From positions 124,001 through 188,000 of the forward strand of contig NZ_WBMT01000014.1 of assembly GCF_008923185.1 (NCBI RefSeq): 64,000 nucleotides of DNA. Direction: 5' to 3'. The notes under the pieces were generated by a model. It had not been told where the DNA came from. It saw only the letters and a program-made list of their open reading frames with translations, and made no database searches. Of the stretch, positions 8,729 through 17,925 are shown one piece after another. Every line of letters starts with the position of its first letter. Positions within the stretch are counted from its first letter, which is position 1. Source of the DNA: Actinomadura rudentiformis (GTDB lineage: Bacteria > Actinomycetota > Actinomycetes > Streptosporangiales > Streptosporangiaceae). The position numbers were made by a program, and so were the translations under genes.

Positions 8729-9589
8729 CTAAGGGCTCTGGAGCTCGGCGAGGTCCTCGGAGGTCAGCTTGAGGCCCGCGGCCGCCATGTTCTCCTCCAG
8801 GTGAGCCGGGGACGACGTGCCCGGGATCACCAGCATCAGGGGCGAGAGGGCGAGGAGGCCCGCCAGCAGCACCTGGGGGACGGTTGCGCCATGCCGCGCG
8901 GCGATGCGGGCGATCCGTTCGTCCTCGGGGATCCCGAAGCCGCCGAGCGGGAAGAACGGCGCGTACGCGATCTCCTCGCGCTCGCAGACGCCCAGCAGCT
9001 CGGTGTCCTGCGGCATCGTCACGTCGAAGCGGTTCTGCACCGCCGCGACCGGGGCGAGGGCCCGCGCCTCCTCCAGCTGCGCGGCGGTCACGTTGCTCAC
9101 ACCGAGATGCCTGATCAGGCCCTCCTCCCTGAGCCGCGCCAGCACCTCGAACCGCTCGCCCACCGACTCGTCCGGCGCAGGCCCGAGCCCGCCGACGCGC
9201 AGGTAGACCAGGTCGAGCCGGTCCAGTCCGAGCTCCCGGAGGTTGCGCTCGACCTCGGGGCGCAGTTCGGCGGGCTCCATGTGCCCCGTGGGCATGGGGT
9301 CGTGGCGCCCGCGTCGCGGCCCGACCTTGGTGGCGATCACCAGGTCGTCCCGGTACGGCCGGAGCGCCTCGCTGATGAGCCCGTTCGCCGTCAGGTCACC
9401 GGAGAAGTAGAAGGCGGCGGTGTCGATGTGGTTCACGCCGAGCTCCACCGCGCGGCGCAGCACCGCCCGGCCGGTGTCGGGGTCGTTGGCGGGCCCGCCG
9501 CGTTCGCTGGAGGGAAGCCGCATCGCGCCGAAGCCCATGCGAGAGATCTTCAGGTCGCCGCCCAACATCCAGAATTCATTCGTGTTCAT
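8729..9589 (-). CDS. Aldo/keto reductase
   Basis: NADPH-dependent oxidoreductase of 286 residues with a TIM-barrel pattern: MGFGAMRLPS, HIDTAAFY (Asp56, Tyr61) and VIATKVGP (Lys88), three members of the catalytic tetrad. The fourth position reads LVYLRV rather than the usual LxxxH, as seen in some bacterial subgroups. It should reduce an aldehyde or ketone in the cytoplasm. It lies divergent from the HTH regulator at 9685, which is a plausible controller of it. Confidence 0.9.
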   Translation of the reverse strand: MNTNEFWMLGGDLKISRMGFGAMRLPSSERGGPANDPDTGRAVLRRAVELGVNHIDTAAFYFSGDLTANGLISEALRPYRDDLVIATKVGPRRGRHDPMPTGHMEPAELRPEVERNLRELGLDRLDLVYLRVGGLGPAPDESVGERFEVLARLREEGLIRHLGVSNVTAAQLEEARALAPVAAVQNRFDVTMPQDTELLGVCEREEIAYAPFFPLGGFGIPEDERIARIAARHGATVPQVLLAGLLALSPLMLVIPGTSSPAHLEENMAAAGLKLTSEDLAELQSP

Positions 9590-9684
9590 GACCGAAAGCC
9601 TCCGGTCTCTCGGTGCGCGGCACGAGCCCGTGGCAGCAAACTGCCACGTTGACCGCGTCCCGCCGCGCCCGCAGACTGGCCCTG

Positions 9685-10350
9685 ATGAGCCTTGACCTGG
9701 ACACCAACGTCACCTTGCGCGGCGAGGACGAACTCGCCCGGCGCGCGGGGCACCTCTTCGCGGGCACCCGGGAACGGTTCGTGTGCGCCGCGGCCGACCT
9801 GCGGACCTGGGCGATGCCCGGCGTACGCGAGAAGATCGTCGCCGAACGCCACCGGTCCGCTCCCGGCCTGCCCGTCTTCAAGCTCTACAACCCGCAGGCC
9901 CTCGGCGACGAGGAGTCCGAACGGCGGCTGATCGAGATCGCGCGCCGCGGCGCCCGCATCCGGATCTGCGCCACCCCGCTGCCGCACGAGACGATCATCA
10001 TCGATGATCGGATCGCCGTGCTGGCGGGGTCTGCGGCGCAGGGCGTCCGCGAGTACACCGTGGTCCGCTCCCCCGCCGTGATCCAGGGCGTGGCCTCGCT
10101 CTTCTGGGCCACCTGGGAGTCGGCGGCCGACCTCGCGGAGTTCCGGCGGACGCGCCCGCCGGTGCTGAACGCCGAGAGCAAGGAGATCCTCCGGCTCCTC
10201 GGCGACGGCCTCAAGGACGAGACCGCCTCCCGGCGGCTCGGCCTGTCCCTGCGCACCTACCGGCGCCGTGTCGCGGAGATCCTCACCCTCCTGGACGCCG
10301 ACTCCCGCTTCCAGGCGGGCCGCCGCGCCCACGAACTGGGCCTCATCTGA
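9685..10350 (+). CDS. LuxR-type HTH regulator with phospholipase D-like N-terminal domain
   Basis: Protein of 221 residues. The C-terminus carries a LuxR/NarL-like HTH (LLGDGLKDETASRRLGLSLRTYRRRVAEIL). The N-terminal 150 residues (RICATPLPHETIIIDDRIAVLAG) resemble the PLD-like sensor part found in TrmB-type and related actinobacterial regulators; the HxK catalytic motif is missing, so a sensor role is likely. ATG 9685 is chosen because residues upstream of it are basic and low in pattern. It is divergent from the aldo/keto reductase, 95 bp away, which is the natural candidate target. Confidence 0.8.
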   Translation: MSLDLDTNVTLRGEDELARRAGHLFAGTRERFVCAAADLRTWAMPGVREKIVAERHRSAPGLPVFKLYNPQALGDEESERRLIEIARRGARIRICATPLPHETIIIDDRIAVLAGSAAQGVREYTVVRSPAVIQGVASLFWATWESAADLAEFRRTRPPVLNAESKEILRLLGDGLKDETASRRLGLSLRTYRRRVAEILTLLDADSRFQAGRRAHELGLI

Positions 10351-10437
10351 CCGGCCGGTCAGGGCATCTGGCCACATGACCCACTGGTCACTACGCTCGG
10401 GGGGACAGCGGAGCAGCTCGACCTCTCGGGATCGGCC

Positions 10438-11934
10438 ATGAGTCACAGCGTCTTGATCATCGGCAGCGGGTTCGGTGGCATCGGGATGGCGATCCGGCTC
10501 AAGCAGGCGGGCCTCCACGACTTCGTCATCCTGGAGAAGGCGGACGAGCTGGGCGGCACCTGGCGGGACAACACCTACCCGGGCGCGGCCTGTGACGTTC
10601 CGTCGCACCTCTACTCGTTCTCGTTCGAACGCAAGACGGACTGGACGCGGCGTTTCCCGCCGCAAGGCGAGATCCTCGACTACCTCCGGCACTGCGCGCG
10701 CAAGTACGGCGTGCTTCCGCACATCCGGTTCGGCACAGAGGTGACCGAGGCCCGCTTCGACGCCGGCGACGGGCAGTCGAACGCGGTCTGGCGGGTGTCC
10801 ACGAGCGAGGGCGACGAGCTCACCGCCCGTGTGCTCATCTCCGCGTGCGGGCAGCTCAACCGTCCGGCGCTGCCGGCCATCGAGGGGCGCGAGTCGTTCA
10901 CCGGACCGAGCTTCCACTCGGCGCGGTGGGACCACGGCGTGGACCTGCAAGGCAGGAAGGTGGCCGTCATCGGCACCGGGGCGAGCGCGATCCAGATCGT
11001 GCCCGAGATCGCCGCGGAGGCCGGGCGGCTGGTGGTGTTCCAGCGGTCCGCGCCGTACGTCATCCAGAAGCCGGACCGCCCGTACCGCCGCTGGGAGCGG
11101 ATGCTCCTCGCCGCCGTGCCCGGGGTGTACGAGCTGAGCCGCGCCAAGATCTACGCCTTGTACGAGTCGCGCGCGGTCGGCTTCGTCAAGTACCCGCGGC
11201 TCATGAAGATCATGGAGAAGGCGTTCCGCAAGGGTCTGGAGGCGCAGGTCCCCGATCCCGCGCTGCGCGATTCGCTCGTGCCGGACTACCCGATGGGCTG
11301 CAAGCGCATCCTCGTCTCCAGCGACTACTATCCGGCGCTGAACAGGCCGAACGTCCATCTCGTCACCGATCCCATCGCGCGGATCACGCCCACGGGAGTG
11401 ACGACGGCGGACGGCACGGACCACGAGGCCGACGTCATCGTCCATGCCACCGGATTCCTCTCCACCGACTTCCTGGCCCCGATGAAGATCACCGGAGTGG
11501 GCGGGAGGGAGCTGAACGACGTGTGGCGCCACGGCGCGGCGGCGCATCTCGGCATCACGGTGAGCGGCTTCCCCAACCTCTTCCTGCTCTACGGCCCGTA
11601 CACCAATCTGGGGCACAACAGCATCATCTACATGCTCGAATCGCAGTACAGGTATGTGATGGGGTGCCTCGGCGCGCTGCGCAAGGCGGACCTGGACTGG
11701 ATCGACGTGCGGCCCGGCGTCCTCGACGCGTTCGGGCGCGAGATGCAGGAGCGGCTGCGGTCGACGGTCTGGGAGACGGGCTGCGCCAGCTGGTACATGA
11801 ACGCGGAGGGCAAGGTCGTCAACAACTGGCCGGGCTTCACGTTCGCCTACCGGCGCGCAACCCGGCGCCCCGACCCTCGCGACTTCCGCGCCCGGCGCGC
11901 GGCGCCCCTCGCCACACCGGGCACCAGAGCGTAG
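10438..11934 (+). CDS. Flavin-containing Baeyer-Villiger-type monooxygenase
   Basis: Enzyme of 498 residues with an FAD Rossmann motif GSGFGG (9-14), an NADPH motif GTGASA (179-184) and between them the Baeyer-Villiger fingerprint F-x-G-x3-H-x3-W-D (Phe154, Gly156, His160, Trp164, Asp165). Such enzymes insert oxygen next to a ketone, or oxidise heteroatoms, using NADPH and O2. The short-chain dehydrogenase gene 33 bp downstream is a frequent partner that supplies the ketone or handles the product. Substrate unknown. Confidence 0.92.
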   Translation: MSHSVLIIGSGFGGIGMAIRLKQAGLHDFVILEKADELGGTWRDNTYPGAACDVPSHLYSFSFERKTDWTRRFPPQGEILDYLRHCARKYGVLPHIRFGTEVTEARFDAGDGQSNAVWRVSTSEGDELTARVLISACGQLNRPALPAIEGRESFTGPSFHSARWDHGVDLQGRKVAVIGTGASAIQIVPEIAAEAGRLVVFQRSAPYVIQKPDRPYRRWERMLLAAVPGVYELSRAKIYALYESRAVGFVKYPRLMKIMEKAFRKGLEAQVPDPALRDSLVPDYPMGCKRILVSSDYYPALNRPNVHLVTDPIARITPTGVTTADGTDHEADVIVHATGFLSTDFLAPMKITGVGGRELNDVWRHGAAAHLGITVSGFPNLFLLYGPYTNLGHNSIIYMLESQYRYVMGCLGALRKADLDWIDVRPGVLDAFGREMQERLRSTVWETGCASWYMNAEGKVVNNWPGFTFAYRRATRRPDPRDFRARRAAPLATPGTRA

Positions 11935-11967
11935 GCGACGCGGCACGGCGCGTCCTAAGCTCGGATC

Positions 11968-12735
11968 ATGCCGACTGCTCTCATCACCGGTGCGACCGCG
12001 GGGATCGGTGCCGCCTTCGCCCGCCGCCTTGCCGCCGACGGATTCGATCTCGTGCTGCTCGCCCGCGACAGCGACCGGCTCGCGGAGGCCGCGCGCGAAC
12101 TCCACGACAAGTACGCGGTCCGGACGGAGGTGGTCGTCGCCGACCTCGCCACGGACGAAGGACTCAAAACCGCTGAGGAGCGCGTCCGAAACGGCGTCGA
12201 TCTGCTGGTGAACAACGCGGGCTTCGGCAACAAGGGAACGTTCCTCAACGTGCCGCTCTCCGACGAGCTGACGATGCTCAGGGTGCACTGCGAGGCGGTG
12301 CTGCGGCTCACCCACGCCGCACTGCCGGGCATGCTCGAACGCGGTCGTGGCGGGATCATCAACGTGTCCTCGGTGGCGGCGTTCGCCACGCGCGGCACGT
12401 ACGGCGCGTCCAAGGCCTGGGTGGTCAGTTTCAGCCAGGGCGTGGCGGCGGACATCGCCGGCCAGGCGGACGGCAAGGTCCGTGTGATGGCGCTCTGCCC
12501 CGGTTTCGTGCACACCGAGTTCCACGAACGCGCCCAGATGGACGTCACCGGCATCCCGGACTTCATGTGGCTCGACCAGGACAAGCTCGTCGACGCCGCC
12601 CTGCGCGATCTGCGCCGCGGCGTCCAGGTCAGCGTGCCCGGCGCCCAGTACAAGGCGATCGTCGGGCTCAGCAGGCTCGTCCCGCGCGAGCTGGTCGGCA
12701 GGCTGTCGTCGCGCACGGGCCGCAAGTACGACTGA
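11968..12735 (+). CDS. Short-chain dehydrogenase/reductase
   Basis: SDR of 255 residues with the cofactor motif TGATAGIG at the N-terminus, NNAG in LLVNNAGFG and the active-site pair in YGASK. It is closest in style to the classical SDRs (DltE/YqjQ-like) found beside monooxygenases. It follows the Baeyer-Villiger-type gene by 33 bp in the same direction, so joint transcription and a shared pathway are likely. Substrate cannot be told from sequence. Confidence 0.9.
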   Translation: MPTALITGATAGIGAAFARRLAADGFDLVLLARDSDRLAEAARELHDKYAVRTEVVVADLATDEGLKTAEERVRNGVDLLVNNAGFGNKGTFLNVPLSDELTMLRVHCEAVLRLTHAALPGMLERGRGGIINVSSVAAFATRGTYGASKAWVVSFSQGVAADIAGQADGKVRVMALCPGFVHTEFHERAQMDVTGIPDFMWLDQDKLVDAALRDLRRGVQVSVPGAQYKAIVGLSRLVPRELVGRLSSRTGRKYD

Positions 12736-12835
12736 CGGGCCCGCATTCCGGGCGTGTTAGTGGGGCGTTACGGTCTTGTCACGCGGCGTTCAGCACGGCA
12801 GGCTGCTGATCGTCGTCCGCTGAGAGGTCTCCCCG

Positions 12836-13819
12836 ATGGGTCGTCACGATCTGGGTTACGCCGCCCTCGCCCTCCTCGCGACCACCGCCTACTACGTCGC
12901 CTTCCTGGCCTTCCGGATCTCCGCGCGACGAATGCCGCCGCTGCGTGGGAGCCGCCCGTTCCACGTCGCCTGGCACATGCTGACGAGCCCGATCTGGTTC
13001 GCCGGAGGGCTCATCCTCTTCCTCGGCCTCGCCACCGAGGTGGTGGCGCTGGCCGCGATCCCGCTGGCCGTCGCGCAGCCCATCTTCGCCGTCAGCCTGG
13101 TCTTCCTGGTGGTCTACGCGGTCTGTTTCCTGGGTGAGCGGCTGACCCCGCGCGAGTGGACCAGCGTCGCGATGTTCGTGCTGGCGACCGTTCTCATCGG
13201 GCTGTCCGCCGGGTCCGAAGGCGAGCTCACCGCCGATGCCACGCTGACGGGCACCCTCGCCTCGCCGTGGGAGATGCTGGCGGTGATGGCGCCCGCCGTC
13301 ATCGTCTCGGCGCTCGTGTGGCTGCTCGGCGACCGCCGCAGGAGCGGCCGGCACGCCCGCAAGCTCGCCGGCGTCGCGTACGGCATCGGGGCGGGTGCGT
13401 GCGCGGGGCTGGCCGAGGCGGGCATCCGCGGCATTTCGATCGTGTACGAGGACACCGGCAGGGTCGAGGCCGTGCTCGAATCGCCGTACCCCCTCCTGAC
13501 CATCGGCATGGCCGCGATCGCCCTGGGCGGGCTCCAGGTCGCGTTGCAGCGCTGCCGCCTGGCGATCGTCGCCACCGTGCTCACCGTCATCGGCCGGACC
13601 TACCTGATCGTGAGCAGCATGGTGTTGTTCGGCGAGGAATGGCCGGAGGAGAGCCTGCCGTCCATGCTGCGCGGCGGCGGCTTCGCGCTCGCACTGGTCG
13701 CGCTCGTCACCTTCCCGCGGTACGAGCGGCCTGACAGGACCGACGCCCATGACGCCGCCGAGGAGGCCCGGCGGCCCGCGCACGGCGGCGATCAGGAGGA
13801 CATGCCGGCGATCACCTGA
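12836..13819 (+). CDS. DMT-superfamily (EamA-like) membrane transporter
   Basis: Integral membrane protein of 327 residues with about nine to ten hydrophobic segments in two similar halves (for example VVALAAIPLAVAQPIFAVSL and VATVLTVIGRTYLIVSSMVL), the layout of drug/metabolite transporters. The Glu in FLGERLTP and in LFGEEWP sits at the end of each half, as in EamA proteins. The last 30 residues are a charged cytoplasmic tail. Substrate unknown; the neighbours give no strong hint. Confidence 0.8.
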   Translation: MGRHDLGYAALALLATTAYYVAFLAFRISARRMPPLRGSRPFHVAWHMLTSPIWFAGGLILFLGLATEVVALAAIPLAVAQPIFAVSLVFLVVYAVCFLGERLTPREWTSVAMFVLATVLIGLSAGSEGELTADATLTGTLASPWEMLAVMAPAVIVSALVWLLGDRRRSGRHARKLAGVAYGIGAGACAGLAEAGIRGISIVYEDTGRVEAVLESPYPLLTIGMAAIALGGLQVALQRCRLAIVATVLTVIGRTYLIVSSMVLFGEEWPEESLPSMLRGGGFALALVALVTFPRYERPDRTDAHDAAEEARRPAHGGDQEDMPAIT

Positions 13820-13851
13820 CCGCTCGCCGCCCGTTCCCCTAAAGTCCCGAT

Positions 13852-14613
13852 ATGCCCTTCCTTGCCCTCCGTCGCGTGACCGCCTGCCTCGCCGCCGCCG
13901 CTGCGGCCGTGGCCGTGACCACATCGGCCTCTCCCGCGTCGGCGATCGTGGGCGGGAGCCCGGTGCAGGCGTCCCAGCACCCGTGGCTGGCCGCGGTCGG
14001 CACCCCGCTCTTCTTCGTCCGCCCGGCCGGGCAGTTCTGCGGCGGATCGCTGATACGACCGGACAAGCTGCTGACGGCGGCGCACTGCGTCTCGATGTTC
14101 CGCTCCACCCCGGGCCTGCTGAAGGCCACGTTCGGCCGCTCGGACCTCGTCGGCCGCGGGGGAGAGACCGTGGGGGTACGGGCCGTCCGGGTGCATCCGA
14201 AGTTCCGCGAGTCCACGTTCAAGGACGAGACCGTTCTCCATCACGATCTCGCCGTGCTCACCCTCGCCCGCCCGGTGGCCCGTCCCACGGTGCCCCTCGG
14301 CACGCCGGGCGCCGAACGCGACGGGCTGGCGCTCGGGTGGGGCATGAGGTCGGAGAACGACCTGCTCAACACCAAGCTCCGCGGGGTGCGGCTCCCGCTG
14401 CCGGGCGACGCCGCCTGCCGGCGTGCGTACGGCGGCTCGTACGACGCGGCCGACATGCTGTGCGCGGGGTCTGAGAAGGCCGACACCTGCCAGTTCGACA
14501 GCGGCGGCCCCCTCCTGGCCCGCGGCCGCCTGGTCGGCGTCGTCTCCTGGGGGTACGGCTGCGGCAAGGCCGGCTACCCGGGTGTCTTCGCGCGCGTTGC
14601 CGACCTCCCCTGA
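13852..14613 (+). CDS. Secreted trypsin-like serine peptidase (S1)
   Basis: Secreted chymotrypsin-fold peptidase of 253 residues. An N-terminal signal peptide ends at ASPASA, and the mature chain begins at IVGG (32), the trypsin-like activation end. Catalytic residues are His78 (LLTAAHC), Asp132 (HHDLAVL) and Ser217 (FDSGGP). Because IVGG follows the signal peptide directly, the enzyme probably needs no separate propeptide. Paired cysteines near the active site support an extracellular fold. Confidence 0.92.
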   Translation: MPFLALRRVTACLAAAAAAVAVTTSASPASAIVGGSPVQASQHPWLAAVGTPLFFVRPAGQFCGGSLIRPDKLLTAAHCVSMFRSTPGLLKATFGRSDLVGRGGETVGVRAVRVHPKFRESTFKDETVLHHDLAVLTLARPVARPTVPLGTPGAERDGLALGWGMRSENDLLNTKLRGVRLPLPGDAACRRAYGGSYDAADMLCAGSEKADTCQFDSGGPLLARGRLVGVVSWGYGCGKAGYPGVFARVADLP

Positions 14614-14650
14614 CCCGGGTGATGCTGGTGGCGACGGGGAGGGGAACACG

Positions 14651-15601
14651 ATGCGGGTCTTGGTCACGGGGGCGGCCGGTTACGTCGGGTACGCGGTCGG
14701 ACGGCGGCTGATCGCCGCCGGGCACGAGGTGACCGGGCTGGTGCGGCGCGCCGACCGGCCCCTCCCGCCGGGCGTCCGGCCCGTCATCGGCGACCTCCTG
14801 GATCCGAACGGCCTCGATTCCACGCTCCACGAGACCTACGACGGCGTCTGCCATCTCGCCGCCCGCACCCGCGTCCGCGAGTCGTTCGACGAACCGCTCG
14901 CCTTCTTCACCACCAACGTCCAGGGCACGATCAACCTCCTCGAAGCCCTCACCAAGGTCCAGCCCGACGGCTCCCCGGCGCCCGCTCCCGCCGTGGTCTA
15001 CGGCTCGACCGCCGCCGTGTACGGCAACCCCGACCGCCAGCCCATCCCCGAAGCCGAGGTGCCCTCCCCCACCAGCCCGTACGGCGCCGCCAAGCTCGCC
15101 GCCGAGCAACTGATCCGCTTCCATGCCCGCACCGGCGCGATCGGCGCGATCGTCCTCCGCACGTTCAACGTGGCCGGCTCCGTCGACGGCCGCCGCGACC
15201 CCGACGAGACCCGCCTCATCCCCAAGGCCCTCGCCGTGGCCGCCGGGCACGCCCCGCACCTGACGATCAACGGCGACGGCGCCGCGGTCCGCGAGTACCT
15301 GCACGTGGACGACCTGGCCGCCGCCTATGTCCTCGCCCTGGAGGCGGCCCGTCCCGGCACCGAACGCGTCTACAACGTGGGCAGCGGCACCGGCGCCTCC
15401 GTCAAGGAGGTCATCGAGGCGGTCGAAGAGGTCACCGGCCGCCGCGTCCCCACTCGGCACAACCCGCCGCAGCCCGAGCCGCCCCTCCTGGTCGCCGACG
15501 CCACCGCGATCCGGCGCGACCTGGGCTGGCAGCCGGAACGCTCGGCCCTCCCGGTGATCATCGCGGACTCATGGGCCGCCCTGTCCTCCGAAGCCGGATA
15601 A
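14651..15601 (+). CDS. NAD-dependent nucleotide-sugar epimerase/dehydratase
   Basis: Extended SDR of 316 residues with the cofactor motif TGAAGYVG at the N-terminus and the active-site pair in SPYGAAK; SSTAA-type serine is in YGSTAAVYG. The closest known style is UDP-glucose 4-epimerase (GalE-like), including LHVDDLAAAYVLALE. The ATG at 14651 follows GGGGA. Product sugar is unknown; no glycan genes are next to it. The GroES-like gene follows 9 bp after its stop. Confidence 0.87.
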   Translation: MRVLVTGAAGYVGYAVGRRLIAAGHEVTGLVRRADRPLPPGVRPVIGDLLDPNGLDSTLHETYDGVCHLAARTRVRESFDEPLAFFTTNVQGTINLLEALTKVQPDGSPAPAPAVVYGSTAAVYGNPDRQPIPEAEVPSPTSPYGAAKLAAEQLIRFHARTGAIGAIVLRTFNVAGSVDGRRDPDETRLIPKALAVAAGHAPHLTINGDGAAVREYLHVDDLAAAYVLALEAARPGTERVYNVGSGTGASVKEVIEAVEEVTGRRVPTRHNPPQPEPPLLVADATAIRRDLGWQPERSALPVIIADSWAALSSEAG

Positions 15602-15610
15602 ACTCCCAGC

Positions 15611-15931
15611 GTGTCCGCGCCGAAGTTCGAAGTACAGATGCTCCACGACCGCGTCATGATCAAGGTCGACAAGGAGTCGGGCGAACGCCGCAGCTCCGGC
15701 GGCATCGTCATCCCCGCCACCGTGGAGCAGGCCAACCGCCTCGTCTGGGGCGAGGTCTGCGGCGTCGGCACCCACGCCCGCACCGTGAAAGTGGGAGACC
15801 GCGTCCTGTTCCACCCCGGCGACCAGTACGAGGTCGAGATCCAGGGCGAGAACTACCTGGTCATGCGCGAACGCGACCTGCACGCCATCGCCAACGAACG
15901 CCCCGAACACGGCACCGGCCTCTACCTCTGA
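15611..15931 (+). CDS. GroES-like co-chaperonin
   Basis: Protein of 106 residues with a GTG start. It matches the Cpn10/GroES fold: LHDRVMIKVD, mobile-loop-like SSGGIVIP, then VGDRVLFHPGDQYEVEIQGENYLVMRERDL. It is not beside groEL and differs from the housekeeping groES in the loop, so it is probably a secondary paralogue. The last 130 bp of the gene and 31 bp after it occur again at 21001-21161 with four mismatches, which marks this gene as one end of a duplicated or inserted segment. Confidence 0.85.
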   Translation: MSAPKFEVQMLHDRVMIKVDKESGERRSSGGIVIPATVEQANRLVWGEVCGVGTHARTVKVGDRVLFHPGDQYEVEIQGENYLVMRERDLHAIANERPEHGTGLYL

Positions 15932-15962
15932 CGAGCACTTTCAAGATCACCCGCTGGTGAAC
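15802..15962 (+). repeat. 161-bp direct repeat, copy 1 (3' end of GroES-like gene)
   Basis: Matches 21001-21161 at 157 of 161 positions. All four differences fall in the coding part; the 31 bp after the stop codon are identical. The two copies lie 5,199 bp apart in the same orientation. Upstream of 15802 and downstream of 15962 the similarity stops abruptly. Confidence 0.95.
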
Positions 15963-16112
15963 TCGTTAGTAACCAACTCAGCCCGCATCCCGCGGAGTCT
16001 GCTGCCGGAGAGTGTGAGATCCAGGACGAACACAGTCCACACCGGCTTCCGACCGCGCCTGTCGACTCGCGAGACCCCGCCCAGGGCCAAGCCCTTCCGG
16101 CGCGGTCGCTGG

Positions 16113-16637
16113 TCAGCTCGTGATCGGGTAGACGCCGAAATCGCGCCAGGCGGTACCGAAGTCCTGGTAGATGAGAACGGAACGGCCGCCCCTGCCGCTG
16201 AGACGCTGCGGACCGGGCCGCCGGGGTGCTTCTTCATGTACTCGTAGATGGGCGTGATGGCGGCGCGCAGATCGGCCTGGGAATAACGGGCCGGTACGAC
16301 CCTCACGGGGGCGTGTTTCACGGCGCTGCCGATGGCACTCTTCATGGCGGCCGGAACGTCGCCCTTCCAATGCAGCGCGACGCCGTTCTCCTCTAGGGCG
16401 ACGTCGGCGTACCCGGCGTACCCGGTCTTCTCGACCTCCCAGCGCAGTACGCTGGCGGCCTTGGTCAGCGGCTCTTGCGCGCATCTTCTTGAGCACATCC
16501 GGGGCGATGTGACCGAACGGCTTGTCCTCTTCGATGACCGGTTTGCCGTCCTGCGCGTGGGCGCTCGTGACAATGGTCGTGGATATCAACGCGGCGATGG
16601 CCACTGCCAATATCGGGAAACCGCGAGACTTCATCAA
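16113..16637 (-). pseudogene. Frameshifted, internally deleted trypsin-like peptidase gene
   Basis: This is a broken copy of the intact peptidase gene at 47535. The signal peptide and leader (MMKSRGFPILAV, then DGKPVIEEDKPFGHIAP) match, up to KKMRA. Between about 16471 and 16480 two bases are missing relative to the intact gene, and the homologous protein (EPLTKAASVLRWEVEKTG to KKHPGGPV) continues in another frame. Then the entire catalytic domain is gone and only the final residues (QDFGTAWRDFGVYPI) remain, back in the first frame. His, Asp and Ser of the active site are all lost, so no peptidase can be made. Confidence 0.88.
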
Positions 16638-16919
16638 TCCCCTCCATCGGCCCGCACGAGTCGTTACCCGGTGCCAAGGCCCGGGTCAGCAAACAGAGGA
16701 AAAATTAACCGCGGGTGAACGGTGATCGACCACCGTGAACCGACGGCCAGATTGGCGGTCTCCCGGCGAAGATCGGCAGTTTCCAGGTGCACGCGCGCAT
16801 GGCCGCCTCGGCGTAGCCGAGCACCTTCGCCACCTGTCCATCCCGGTCCCAACCTCGCTCCAACCGCGTTCCCCGAATCTTTTGGTGCTCGGTCTCGGCG
16901 CCAGAGAGGAACCCCTCGG

Positions 16920-17867
16920 ATGCAGATCAAAGCCTCGCGCAGACCCCGGTGGACGGCCAGAATCGTCGCGGTGGCGGCAGTCGCGCCCACGGTGGCCGCC
17001 ACGCTTCAGGCCGCACCGGCGCTCAGCGCCCCCACGCCGGCATCCGCCCGGCTCGCCGCTGCCGTTCCGGCGGCCGCAGCGGCCGCCCCCGGCCGCACGA
17101 ACACGAAGACCCGGCCGATCTACCTCATCCATGGCTACCAGTGGACCGGTGGGACCGACTGCAAGCAGTGGAACAAGACCAAGAGCTACTTCAAGGACAT
17201 CGGCTGGACCGGGAAGCTGATCACCTGGGGCTACTACAAGAAGAACGAGAACTGCTCGGTCGAGTACGGCGGTGACACCGGAACCGACATGAAGTGGGTC
17301 TCCCGTTCGCTCGCCTGGCACATCTACAACAACTACACATCGAAGGGGAAGACCGTCGACGTGGTGGCCCACTCGATGGGCGGCCTCGTCATCAGGAACG
17401 CCATCGCGCGGGTCAAGAGAAAGCACGACGGCTTCCCGTCCAAGCTGTACGTCGAGGACGTCGTCACCGTGGGCACACCGCACAGCGGGACGGCCAAGGC
17501 CAACGCCTGCCCCACCGCGCAATGCAAGCAGATGAGGCCGGGGGGCGGCCATCTCAAATGGCTCAACGGCCTTCCCTCCAGCAATTTCCAGGCGACCGGC
17601 GGCACCAACTGGACGGCGATCGGCTCGCACGCCGACGGAATCATCAGCGTGGACTCGGCGACGTCCTTCAGCAGGGCCCAGCACAAGGTCCGATACCCCA
17701 AGGCCGAAGAAGTCGGGCACAGCGACTACTACAAGACGGGCAGCGGTAGTAGCTGGACCTACTGGATCAGCTCGAACTACGGCAAGAATTACAAGAAGTA
17801 CACCAACAGCGGTGCGGGTCCGCTTCGCGCCACCTACCTCGGCCTCTACTACCACTCCGTCCGCTGA
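16920..17867 (+). CDS. Secreted lipase/esterase (alpha/beta hydrolase)
   Basis: Exported enzyme of 315 residues. An Arg-rich, Ala-rich signal peptide covers about the first 37 residues. The mature part begins with RPIYLIHGYQW, holding the oxyanion region, and has AHSMGG with nucleophile Ser152, as in class 2 bacterial lipases (EstA/LipA-like); later GTPHSG and HSDYYKTG fit the Asp/His region. It should cleave fatty esters outside the cell. ATG 16920 is used because AGAGAGGA lies 9 bases upstream. A strong hairpin follows at 17891. Confidence 0.88.
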   Translation: MQIKASRRPRWTARIVAVAAVAPTVAATLQAAPALSAPTPASARLAAAVPAAAAAAPGRTNTKTRPIYLIHGYQWTGGTDCKQWNKTKSYFKDIGWTGKLITWGYYKKNENCSVEYGGDTGTDMKWVSRSLAWHIYNNYTSKGKTVDVVAHSMGGLVIRNAIARVKRKHDGFPSKLYVEDVVTVGTPHSGTAKANACPTAQCKQMRPGGGHLKWLNGLPSSNFQATGGTNWTAIGSHADGIISVDSATSFSRAQHKVRYPKAEEVGHSDYYKTGSGSSWTYWISSNYGKNYKKYTNSGAGPLRATYLGLYYHSVR

Positions 17868-17890
17868 TACGGCCTGACACACAGAGTGGA

Positions 17891-17925
17891 AGCACCGCCC
17901 GGGCGCCCTGCGTCCGGGCGGTGCT
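17891..17925 (+). terminator. Rho-independent-type terminator after the lipase gene
   Basis: Perfect 12-bp stem, AGCACCGCCCGG with CCGGGCGGTGCT, and an 11-base loop, 24 bp after the lipase stop codon. The U-tract is weak (CTCTCTG), as is usual in this GC range. Confidence 0.85.

Noticed and set aside
9586..12525. A 979-codon minus-strand open frame
   Set aside because: It is the mirror of the regulator, monooxygenase and SDR genes on the plus strand; composition is His/Arg/Gly-rich with no family pattern, a common effect of high GC.
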